A stretch of 5,954 nt of DNA from an uncultured Phycisphaerales bacterium (GTDB lineage: Bacteria; Planctomycetota; Phycisphaerae; WQYP01), in assembly GCA_937901265.1 (NCBI GenBank), contig CALCHA010000006.1, forward strand, positions 1-5,954. The letters run 5' to 3'. Each line of letters opens with the position of its first letter. Position 1 is the first letter of the stretch. A program made the translations under genes and the position numbers. Shown here one piece after another: positions 1-5,127 of the stretch. Below the pieces are notes generated by a model. It had not been told where the DNA came from, did no database searches, and saw only the letters and a list, made by a program, of their open reading frames with translations.

Positions 1-400
1 GTACGAGCAGCGCGATGTTCTTCTGCAAGCCTACGAGGATCGCACCCTGCACCGTCAGCTCCGCGGGAACCGCCACGTGCCCCACGGCCGGCGTCAGCGT
101 GGCACCGTTGCCCAGCCCCGGCGACAGCGCCGGGTTGGTCGCCGCCGCCCCCGTCGCCGGCTGCGTCGTCGTGGGCTGTGTCGCCGCGGGCATCGTCGAG
201 GGCAGGTCACCATCGCCCGGAAGCGTCATGGCCGTCGCCCCGCCGGCCGTCGGCGTCACGGCGCTCAGGCCGGCGTCGGTCAGCAGGCGCGAGCCGCCCG
301 GCAGCACGCCCACGCGGTTGGACGGCTCCGGACCCACGTTCAGGTAAGAACAACCAGCCATGCCCACCGCCAGCCCCAACACCGCGAGTCGCCAATTCAC
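1..400 (-). CDS. TolC-like outer-membrane efflux lipoprotein, N-terminal part (runs off left edge)
   Basis: Probable outer-membrane channel of the tripartite pump encoded upstream. Reading the minus strand from a GTG at 400-398 gives an open frame of 133 codons to the window edge. An in-frame TGA (403-401) directly precedes the GTG, so no longer start exists, and a GGAG ribosome site (412-409) lies 8 nt away. Residues 5-17 form a short hydrophobic signal ending in MAGC, a lipobox-like sequence with Cys17 as the likely lipidated residue. Met at -3 is a less common variant. Residues 18 to about 110 are an unstructured-looking Ala/Thr/Pro/Gly-rich stretch. From about residue 114 the sequence LTVQGAILVGLQKNIALLV resembles the first helix motif of OEP/TolC proteins (typically LTL-x-x-AI-x-x-AL-x-x-N). 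The gene follows the permease after 66 bp. The long linker before the OEP domain is unusual. The family call rests on the lipobox, this motif and operon context; most of the domain lies outside the window. Confidence 0.8.
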   Translation of the reverse strand, partial: MNWRLAVLGLAVGMAGCSYLNVGPEPSNRVGVLPGGSRLLTDAGLSAVTPTAGGATAMTLPGDGDLPSTMPAATQPTTTQPATGAAATNPALSPGLGNGATLTPAVGHVAVPAELTVQGAILVGLQKNIALLV

Positions 401-466
401 TCAAAAATCTCCGGAGGGTTTTCGTTCACCAGTCTGTCACCACGACCCCCAACCCCGCGATCGCGC
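401..466 (-). other. Permease-OEP intergenic gap with CGCGATCGCG palindrome
   Basis: This 66 bp gap is the largest spacing within the efflux operon. Directly after the permease stop lies a perfect 10 bp palindrome, CGCGATCGCG (456-465). A second 8 bp palindrome, CTCCGGAG (409-416), overlaps the ribosome site of the next gene. There is no T-tract after the first palindrome, so it does not look like an intrinsic terminator, and I see no convincing promoter. The outer-membrane gene is therefore probably cotranscribed with the permease. Confidence 0.4.
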
Positions 467-1765
467 TCATTCGTAGCGCAACGCGTCGATAGGATCCAGT
501 TTGCTCGCACGATACGCGGGGTACAGCCCAAAGAAGATACCGACGCAGGCCGCAAACACAATCGAGATCGTCACGATCACCGGCTGCACGATGGTCGTGA
601 AGCTTGAGAAGATCGGGACCAGGGGGATCAACTTGGCCATGCCCACGCCCGCCGCGGCGCCGAGCGCTCCGCCAAGCCCCGACATCACCATCGATTCCAC
701 GAGGAACTGCATCAGAATATCGCGGCCTTTGGCACCGATGGCTTTACGGGTGCCGATCTCACGCGTCCGCTCCGTCACCGACACCAACATGATGTTCATG
801 ATGCCGATGCCCCCCACCAGCAGCGAGATCGACGCAATGGAAAACAGCAGCACGCGGAACGTCCAGATGAAGGCGGAGCGCTTTTCAATGATGTCGTTCT
901 GGTTCTGGATGCGAAAATCATCCGACTGGTCGGCCTGAATCCGGTGCCGCTTCCGCAAAAGCGCTGTGACCGAATCGGGCGGGGGAGGCGCTTCGGTGGC
1001 CACCATGGGGCCGGCGTTGCGATCCCGCGGCCCACCGCCGCCGATCGAAGGCGGCTGGCCCGACAACTGCCCCAAATCGACGCCTTCCTTGGCGAGAATG
1101 TCGATCTCCCGCAGCGAGTCCAGGCCAAAAAGAATCTTCATGGCCGTCGTGTAGGGCACGAAAACCTGGTCGTCGGGATTGAACCAACCCTCGCCGCCTT
1201 TGGCCTTCGTCACGCCGATGACGGTGAAGTTGATGCCCTGAATTTTAATTTGCTTGCCCAGTGGCTCGACGCCCTGGAAGAGATTGTCCACCGCCACCGG
1301 CCCCAGCACCGCCACGCGCGACAGGCCGTCCGCTTCTTCTTCGGTGAACATCCGCCCCTTGGCGATCTCGAAATTGCGGATCTCGAGGTAGGTCGGGGCC
1401 GTGCCCTGGATGCTTTCGGGATTGTTCTTGTTCTCATACTTCACCTGGGTGCTCTTGTTGACCACCGGTGCCACGGCCGCAACGCCGGGAAGTTTGGCGA
1501 TTGCCAGGGCGTCGTCCAGTGTCAGCTTCTGCATCGTTCCCGAAGTCACCCCGGCGTCCCGCTTGTACTGCGGCTGCACCAGCAGAAGGTTGGTTCCCAT
1601 GGCCTCAATCTGGGAGACCACCTGCTGCTGTGCTCCAGCACCCATGGCGATCATCGCGATCACCGCCCCCACGCCGATGATGATGCCCAGCATCGCCAGG
1701 ATCGACCGCAACTTGTTCGCCCAGAGGCTCTTGAGGGCGCTTCGAATGGTGGTCCATAGCAGCAT
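467..1765 (-). CDS. MacB/FtsX-type ABC transporter permease (432 aa)
   Basis: Inner-membrane permease of a MacAB-TolC-type exporter, a mechanotransmission (type VII) ABC protein with a large periplasmic domain. The topology is canonical. TM1 is at about residues 22-42, followed by a periplasmic MacB core domain to about 300. TM2 (about 303-327) contains the family-typical LLVGGIGIMNIMLVSVTERT, followed by REIGTRKAIGA. TM3 is at about 351-378 and TM4 at about 396-415, ending in the hallmark LYPAYRASKLDPIDALRYE. The ATG at 1765 lies 3 nt after the ATPase stop, with a GGGAG ribosome site inside the ATPase gene's last codons. E. coli MacB fuses the ATPase and permease; here they are two genes. 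Residues about 234-263 are a Gly/Pro-rich stretch (GGGGP, then PPPP) in the periplasmic domain just before the conserved LLRKRHRI segment, which looks like a family-external insertion. The substrate cannot be read from sequence; antibiotics, peptides, siderophores or lipids are all known for relatives. Confidence 0.93.
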   Translation of the reverse strand: MLLWTTIRSALKSLWANKLRSILAMLGIIIGVGAVIAMIAMGAGAQQQVVSQIEAMGTNLLLVQPQYKRDAGVTSGTMQKLTLDDALAIAKLPGVAAVAPVVNKSTQVKYENKNNPESIQGTAPTYLEIRNFEIAKGRMFTEEEADGLSRVAVLGPVAVDNLFQGVEPLGKQIKIQGINFTVIGVTKAKGGEGWFNPDDQVFVPYTTAMKILFGLDSLREIDILAKEGVDLGQLSGQPPSIGGGGPRDRNAGPMVATEAPPPPDSVTALLRKRHRIQADQSDDFRIQNQNDIIEKRSAFIWTFRVLLFSIASISLLVGGIGIMNIMLVSVTERTREIGTRKAIGAKGRDILMQFLVESMVMSGLGGALGAAAGVGMAKLIPLVPIFSSFTTIVQPVIVTISIVFAACVGIFFGLYPAYRASKLDPIDALRYE

Positions 1766-1768
1766 GGT

Positions 1769-2509
1769 TCAGGCTCCCTTTTCCACAGTCGCTTGAGCCA
1801 TCGGTTCCGTCGGAGCGAGGCGCCGCATTTCACTGGGTACGATTTTTCCGTCGCGCAGGTAAATCTCGCGCTGGCAGTGCTCCGCGACTTTGAGGTCGTG
1901 GGTCACGATGATGATCGTGCTTCCCTCGGCATTGAGCTTCTTGAAGAGGTCGAGGATCTCCTCGCCCGTCCGCGTGTCCAGTGCCCCGGTCGGTTCGTCC
2001 GCCAGGATGATCGCGGGGTTTGTCACGATCGCGCGGGCGATCGCCACACGTTGCCGCTGACCGCCCGAGAGCTGGTTGGGCAGGTGATGGACACGCTCCC
2101 CAAGGCCCACCCGCGTAAGCGCTTCCCTGCTCTTTTTCTTGGCGTTGGAAGCCCCGCCATACAACAGCGGCAGCTCGGCGTTCTCCAGGGCGTTCATCCG
2201 CGGCAGCAGGTTGAACGTCTGAAAGACGAAGCCGATCTTGCGGTTACGCGCCTCGGCCAGGGCGTTGTCGCCCATGCGGCTGACGTCGTCCCCAGCGAGG
2301 ACGTAAGTGCCCGAGGTCGGTCGATCGAGGCAGCCCAGGATGTTCATCAACGTGCTTTTGCCCGAGCCCGACGGGCCGCGGATTGCGACCATCTCGCCTT
2401 CGTGAATCGCGATGCTCACGCCGTTGAGGGCGTTGACGATGTTGTCGCCGAGCACATAGGTCTTCACCAGATCGGTGGCGCGAAGCAGGGCGCTGTTGTC
2501 GTTTCGCAT
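1769..2509 (-). CDS. MacB/LolD-type ABC transporter ATP-binding protein (246 aa)
   Basis: Cytoplasmic ATPase that drives the adjacent permease. All nucleotide-binding motifs are intact (numbered from the ATG at 2509): Walker [10 protein letters not shown] at 45-53, Q-loop Gln97 in [13 protein letters not shown] signature LSGGQRQR at 147-154, Walker B IILADE at 167-172 with catalytic Glu172, D-loop ALD, and switch His204 in VTHD. The pattern [12 protein letters not shown] and the ENAELPL segment are typical of the LolD/MacB/FtsE (o228) subfamily. Length is normal for a stand-alone domain. A GTG at 2515 in the same frame would add two residues but sits 1 nt from the Shine-Dalgarno sequence. The ATG at 2509 has AAGGA 7 nt upstream and is preferred. 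The gene begins 10 nt after the fusion-protein stop and ends 3 nt before the permease, so translation is probably coupled. FtsE or LolD roles are unlikely given the neighbouring fusion protein and outer-membrane protein. Confidence 0.95.
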   Translation of the reverse strand: MRNDNSALLRATDLVKTYVLGDNIVNALNGVSIAIHEGEMVAIRGPSGSGKSTLMNILGCLDRPTSGTYVLAGDDVSRMGDNALAEARNRKIGFVFQTFNLLPRMNALENAELPLLYGGASNAKKKSREALTRVGLGERVHHLPNQLSGGQRQRVAIARAIVTNPAIILADEPTGALDTRTGEEILDLFKKLNAEGSTIIIVTHDLKVAEHCQREIYLRDGKIVPSEMRRLAPTEPMAQATVEKGA

Positions 2510-2516
2510 GGTCACT

Positions 2517-2521
2517 TCCTT
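2517..2521 (-). promoter_or_regulatory. Ribosome binding site deciding the ATPase start
   Basis: AAGGA on the minus strand overlaps the TAA stop of the fusion-protein gene. It is 7 nt from the ATG at 2509 but only 1 nt from the in-frame GTG at 2515, which favours the ATG. Confidence 0.65.
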
Positions 2522-3974
2522 ACCGGCGGCCGAGGCCGCGCATCATCTGGTTTGCCCCGCCGCGGCCGCCCGTGCTGTCGTTGCGCCACTTGGAGTCCGT
2601 CGACTTGTTCAACAAAACGGTGTCGCCTTCCACCAGTGAAGACCCCGGCAGCACTTCATAAGAGACTCGATCATTCATCCCCACCTCCACGTCGCGTGTT
2701 TCTTCCGTGCCATCGGGCTTCACAACGATCCCGGTGCCCCACTGCGGGCGGCCCCCCAGGGCACGCCCGCCGCGCTGCCCGCTGCCGGCCGCAGACGCTT
2801 CCGTGGCCGCCGGCGCGGTGGCTGGGGCAGCCGTACCGGCGTCCGCGGTCTGTTCGACTTTCTTGCGGGTGAAAGCCTGCATCGGGATCGTCAGGACATT
2901 GTCTTTTTCCGCCGCGATGATCTCCACGTTCGTGGTCATCACCGGACGCAGCAGCCGCTTGTTCGAGCTGGTCACTTCAATTTTCACTTCGAAGGTCACG
3001 ACATTGCTGGCGTTGACGCCCTTGGTGGCGATGCGCACGACCTTGCCGGTGAAATCCACGCCGGGAAAGGAGTCGCTGGTGATCCGCACCGCCTGATCCA
3101 GACGCACCGATCCCACATCACTTTCGTCCACGCTCGCCAGCACGAAGATGTGGCTGAGGTCGGAGATCGTCATCACGGCCGTGCCGCCGGAGACATTGGA
3201 GATCGAGGACTGCACGATGTTGCCGATCTGCACCGTGAGGCCCGAGACCGTGCCGCTGATCGGGGATTTCACCTCGGTGTAATCCATGGCCTGTTGCTGG
3301 AGGTCGAGGCGGGCCTGGTCCTGAACCAGGGCGGCCTTTGCGGTTTCAATGTCCTGTTTGCGCACGTCCACGGTCACGCGCTGCTGGTCGAGCTCTGCAA
3401 TCGATGCCTGCGCCAGAGCGACGTCCGACGCGGCCTGAGCGCTGGCGGTCTGGGCAGTTTCGAGATCCTCCTGGCTGGCCAGCTGCTTCTCAAAAAGCAC
3501 CTGCGTCCGTTCGGCCTTGCTCTTGGCATCGTTGGCACGCGCCTGCGCGCTCTGGAGATTTGCCTTCGCCCGGATCTCGTTGGTCTTCAACGTCATTTGC
3601 GCCAGTTCGGCGTTGAGCTGGGCGCTGGTCACCCGGGCCCTGTCCGCATCCACCTGGGCCTGCGCCTGCTTGAGCGCCGGCTCCTGGTCCTTTGTGTCCA
3701 GCTGCATCAGAAGTTGCCCCTCCTGCACCTCCTGGCTGACATCCACCGGCAGCTTGATGATCTCGCCGCTCGCCCGAACCTTGATGTCAACGTCCTTGTT
3801 GCTCGACACCACCCCGTTCGTGCCGACGCTCAGGATCAAATCGCCGCGTTCCACTTTGGCGGTCGACAGGTTGGCCAGGGGATCGCCACTGGCGGCCTGA
3901 TTGTGCATGTACCAGAACATGGCCCCCCCACCCACCAGAACCACCACCGCCAGCAATACCGCCAGAAACTTCAT
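2520..3974 (-). CDS. HlyD/MacA-type periplasmic membrane-fusion protein (484 aa)
   Basis: Periplasmic adaptor that joins the inner-membrane ABC unit to the outer-membrane channel. Domains in order: an N-terminal signal anchor at residues 4-23 with no lipobox Cys; the first half of the lipoyl domain (about 60-93, with RASGEI and VQEGQLLMQLD); a long Ala/Gln-rich alpha-helical coiled-coil hairpin (about 96-230); the second lipoyl half (about 231-255, with SPISGTVSGL); a beta-barrel (about 272-365); an Ala/Pro/Thr/Gly linker (about 376-411); and a membrane-proximal domain (about 413-456). The tail (about 465-484) is rich in Gly and Arg. At 484 aa it is longer than E. coli MacA (about 370 aa), owing to a longer hairpin, the linker and the tail. 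The ATG overlaps the marR stop as ATGA, with GAGG 5 nt upstream, so translation is coupled to the regulator. An RND-type adaptor is the alternative, but the following MacB-like genes make the ABC assignment firm. Confidence 0.93.
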   Translation of the reverse strand: MKFLAVLLAVVVLVGGGAMFWYMHNQAASGDPLANLSTAKVERGDLILSVGTNGVVSSNKDVDIKVRASGEIIKLPVDVSQEVQEGQLLMQLDTKDQEPALKQAQAQVDADRARVTSAQLNAELAQMTLKTNEIRAKANLQSAQARANDAKSKAERTQVLFEKQLASQEDLETAQTASAQAASDVALAQASIAELDQQRVTVDVRKQDIETAKAALVQDQARLDLQQQAMDYTEVKSPISGTVSGLTVQIGNIVQSSISNVSGGTAVMTISDLSHIFVLASVDESDVGSVRLDQAVRITSDSFPGVDFTGKVVRIATKGVNASNVVTFEVKIEVTSSNKRLLRPVMTTNVEIIAAEKDNVLTIPMQAFTRKKVEQTADAGTAAPATAPAATEASAAGSGQRGGRALGGRPQWGTGIVVKPDGTEETRDVEVGMNDRVSYEVLPGSSLVEGDTVLLNKSTDSKWRNDSTGGRGGANQMMRGLGRR

Positions 3975-4525
3975 ACGTGCCTCACTTGATTGATCAACAG
4001 CTCATTCGTTGCCGCCGCCCCCCGGGGCCATTCGCCCGGCGGGAGAAAAGATGCCTGCAACATCCCCAAGCCCGCCCGCAAAGTCACCAGTTCCTCGCCC
4101 TCGAGATTTCCCAGCACGCCGGAGAGACGCTGTCTGGCCAACAGGTGGGCTTCCTGCAGGATCGCTTCGCCGCGGGGCGTCAGCCGCAGGACCACGCGGC
4201 GGCGGTCCGCCGCATCATGGGCCCGCCCGAGCAGCCGCCGCTGCACCAGATGCTCCACCAATTTGGAGGTGGAAGCCAGCCGCAGACCCAGATGCTCCGC
4301 CAGCATCGACAGGCTCGGCCCCTCGTGGCGGCGAACGAACATGAGGGAGCGGAACTGCGGCACTGACAGTTCGGGGTCGGAGGTCTTATGAATCACCTCG
4401 TGCAGCGACCGCATCAGCAGTGGGACGGTGTCCAGCAGCAGACCGGCGCAGGTCTCCGCCAGCCCTCCGGCCGCCGGAGAAATCGCGTCGATTCCCATGC
4501 CGCGGGGCGTGGAAAGGGTCTTCAT
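3971..4525 (-). CDS. MarR-family transcriptional regulator (184 aa)
   Basis: Likely ligand-responsive repressor of its own operon. The sequence has the MarR architecture (numbered from the ATG at 4525): N-terminal dimerisation helices (about 20-55), a winged helix-turn-helix with SLSMLAEHLGLRLASTSKLV at about 71-90, then VEHLVQRRLL, and a wing carrying the hallmark DAADRRRVVLRLTPRG at about 104-119. C-terminal dimerisation helices follow. MarR proteins are usually about 140-170 aa; this one has extra N- and C-terminal residues. The frame could start at a GTG at 4567 (198 aa). I prefer the ATG at 4525 because the longer form would place the operator-like palindrome 4546-4558 inside the gene. 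Neither start has a clear Shine-Dalgarno sequence, so the start is uncertain and the mRNA may be nearly leaderless. It is the first gene of the efflux operon and overlaps the fusion-protein gene by 4 nt. Repression and inducer identity are inferred from family and context. Confidence 0.92.
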   Translation of the reverse strand: MKTLSTPRGMGIDAISPAAGGLAETCAGLLLDTVPLLMRSLHEVIHKTSDPELSVPQFRSLMFVRRHEGPSLSMLAEHLGLRLASTSKLVEHLVQRRLLGRAHDAADRRRVVLRLTPRGEAILQEAHLLARQRLSGVLGNLEGEELVTLRAGLGMLQASFLPPGEWPRGAAATNELLINQVRHV

Positions 4526-4540
4526 GACGCCCGCGTCAGA

Positions 4541-4569
4541 ATTAGTTAGCTCGGCTAATGGTTTCACAG
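4541..4569 (-). promoter_or_regulatory. Candidate promoter of the marR-efflux operon
   Basis: On the minus strand CTGTGA (4569-4564) and ACTAAT (4546-4541) are separated by 17 bp. Matches to the sigma-70 consensus are modest (3/6 and 4/6). Transcription would begin near 4534, leaving only a few bases before the ATG at 4525, which fits the absence of a Shine-Dalgarno sequence. The operator-like palindrome fills part of the spacer. A more distal -10-like TACAAT (4635-4630) is an alternative but lacks a well-spaced -35. Confidence 0.3.
4546..4558. promoter_or_regulatory. SlyA/MarR-type operator palindrome
   Basis: TTAGC-TCG-GCTAA is a perfect inverted repeat with 5 bp arms and a 3 bp centre, 20 bp upstream of the preferred marR ATG. 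The arms equal those of the known Salmonella SlyA consensus TTAGCAAGCTAA, which has a 2 bp centre. An additional TTAG half-site abuts it at 4542-4545. The position next to a MarR gene and inside a promoter-like spacer suggests autoregulation. The 1 bp difference in half-site spacing is a caveat. Confidence 0.55.
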
Positions 4570-4571
4570 TC

Positions 4572-4579
4572 TAACGTTA
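4572..4579. repeat. TAACGTTA palindrome near the marR promoter
   Basis: A perfect 8 bp AT-rich palindrome lies 13 bp from the SlyA-like site on the upstream side. It could be a second, weaker regulator site or chance. Confidence 0.25.
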
Positions 4580-4643
4580 ACGGGACGAGCCCGCACTTAT
4601 TGCAGAACAGGTTGGACCTACACGGCATGATTGTATGCAACTG

Positions 4644-4656
4644 CTTGTGTCACAAG
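4644..4656. repeat. Inverted repeat CTTGTG-T-CACAAG
   Basis: A perfect 13 bp inverted repeat (6 bp arms, 1 bp centre) lies about 120 bp upstream of the marR start. No T-tract follows it on either strand in terminator fashion, so a protein-binding site is more likely than a terminator. I do not recognise the regulator. Confidence 0.35.
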
Positions 4657-4799
4657 GGCTACAAAATAAAAGAAAAAGGACCAACCTTTTGGCGTCCTCG
4701 CACATGGGGGCTCCGTAAAAACGTCGATTGCGTCACAACTTACCCACTCGCAGCCCTTTAACGGTGTCACCAAAAGATTTCCGTTCGGTCGTGCTGGCC

Positions 4800-4822
4800 C
4801 CCGTTATCGGGCTTGCTATAAT
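4800..4822 (+). promoter_or_regulatory. Candidate distal rpoB promoter (extended -10) with adjacent palindrome
   Basis: TATAAT (4817-4822) matches the sigma-70 -10 consensus exactly and is preceded by TGC, giving the extended -10 form TGnTATAAT. No good -35 is visible at 16-18 bp, which extended -10 promoters can tolerate. A small perfect hairpin, CCCG-TTAT-CGGG (4800-4811), occupies the spacer. Transcription from here would give an rpoB leader of about 300 nt. Confidence 0.5.
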
Positions 4823-4931
4823 GGACGGTCTTGGAAAGCGTCGACGGAAGCGGACTGGAAGGGAAAGCAGGTAGAAACACTTTTATTCGACCGCAGGGCC
4901 GGCCGAATTCTTATTTTTGCGGTTGCGGCAC

Positions 4932-4960
4932 TTGCTTTGCGAGGGCGGTCCCACTATATT
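4932..4960 (+). promoter_or_regulatory. Candidate proximal rpoB promoter
   Basis: TTGCTT (4932-4937) and TATATT (4955-4960) are separated by exactly 17 bp. The -10 matches consensus at 5/6 and the -35 at 3/6. Transcription would begin around 4966-4969, close to or at the ATG of the possible leader ORF, leaving an rpoB leader of about 160 nt. Confidence 0.4.
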
Positions 4961-4968
4961 GCGGGACT

Positions 4969-5052
4969 ATGAAATCTTTTGCCCAGTGTTGTCAATCCTC
5001 TCGCTCTCCCCACTTTTCCCGTTGCTCCCCGTTGATCTTACCAACAACTTAA
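4969..5052 (+). CDS. Possible 27-aa leader ORF upstream of rpoB
   Basis: An ATG at 4969 opens 27 codons ending with TAA at 5050-5052. The peptide is rich in Ser (6) and Cys (3), including a Cys-Cys pair at residues 7-8, and ends LILPTT. No Shine-Dalgarno sequence is evident, but the candidate proximal promoter would start transcription at or just before this ATG, so leaderless translation is possible. Its stop codon abuts the hairpin at 5053, the layout seen in peptide-controlled attenuators. It has no recognisable homologue that I know, and a random ORF of this size is common, so this is a low-confidence call. Confidence 0.2.
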   Translation: MKSFAQCCQSSRSPHFSRCSPLILPTT

Positions 5053-5087
5053 CCGCCGATTTCGACAACGGCGGCGCTTGCTTTTTT
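5053..5087 (+). terminator. Hairpin with downstream T-tract in the rpoB leader (attenuator-like)
   Basis: CCGCCG (5053-5058) pairs perfectly with CGGCGG (5069-5074) across a 10 nt loop, and a run of six T lies at 5082-5087. The 7 nt gap between stem and T-tract is longer than in a standard intrinsic terminator, so termination would be partial at best. It lies about 40 nt before the rpoB start codon on the same strand. A processing site or plain leader structure is an alternative. Confidence 0.3.
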
Positions 5088-5127
5088 CAGCAATACCCCG
5101 CGAAACCCCTTTGGCTGAGGTGTCAAT

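Larger units (their letters stand above)
4526..5127. other. Divergent regulatory region between the efflux operon and rpoB
   Basis: About 600 bp without a convincing protein gene. The base composition is visibly more AT-rich than the flanking genes, notably 4661-4680. It holds the marR promoter and operator candidates near 4541-4569, inverted repeats at 4572-4579 and 4644-4656, a small stem at 4674-4690 (AAAAGG/CCTTTT), two rpoB promoter candidates (4817-4822 and 4932-4960), a possible leader ORF and a hairpin with T-tract (5053-5087). I looked for a tRNA or an rplL remnant and saw neither. The remaining open frames here (4558-4761, 4917-5150) have no recognisable protein features. Confidence 0.6.

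Noticed and set aside
207..404. 65-codon minus-strand frame beginning MSELATRG
   Set aside because: It overlaps the lipoprotein gene in another frame, starts with TTG and has no membrane or domain features.
77..607. Overlapping plus-strand frames at the left edge
   Set aside because: The products are strings of Arg/Pro/Gly from GC-rich shadow frames. The minus-strand frame with lipobox and OEP-like motif explains the region better.
944..1759. 271-codon open frame on the plus strand, antisense to the permease
   Set aside because: The translation has no family features and is Arg/His/Leu-rich, as expected for the complement of a high-GC gene. The minus-strand permease explains the region fully.
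1793..2872. 359-codon open frame on the plus strand, antisense to the ATPase and adaptor
   Set aside because: It spans the junction of two well-supported minus-strand genes and its product is low-complexity and basic, typical of a shadow frame.
3150..3989. 279-codon open frame on the plus strand, antisense to the adaptor
   Set aside because: It mirrors the coiled-coil coding region of the fusion protein; the Leu/His/Gly-rich product is unlike any family I know.
4674..4690. AAAAGG/CCTTTT stem followed on the minus strand by a T-rich run, resembling a terminator
   Set aside because: The stem is short and AT-rich and no gene on the minus strand lies upstream for it to terminate. The T-rich run is better read as AT-rich promoter-proximal DNA.
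4558..4761. 67-codon plus-strand ORF in the intergenic region
   Set aside because: It has no Shine-Dalgarno sequence or recognisable motif, and it overlaps the marR promoter and operator candidates.
4897..4918. GGCCGGCC palindrome followed by a T-rich stretch
   Set aside because: The palindrome leaves no loop for a hairpin and the T-run is separated from it, so a terminator is not supported.
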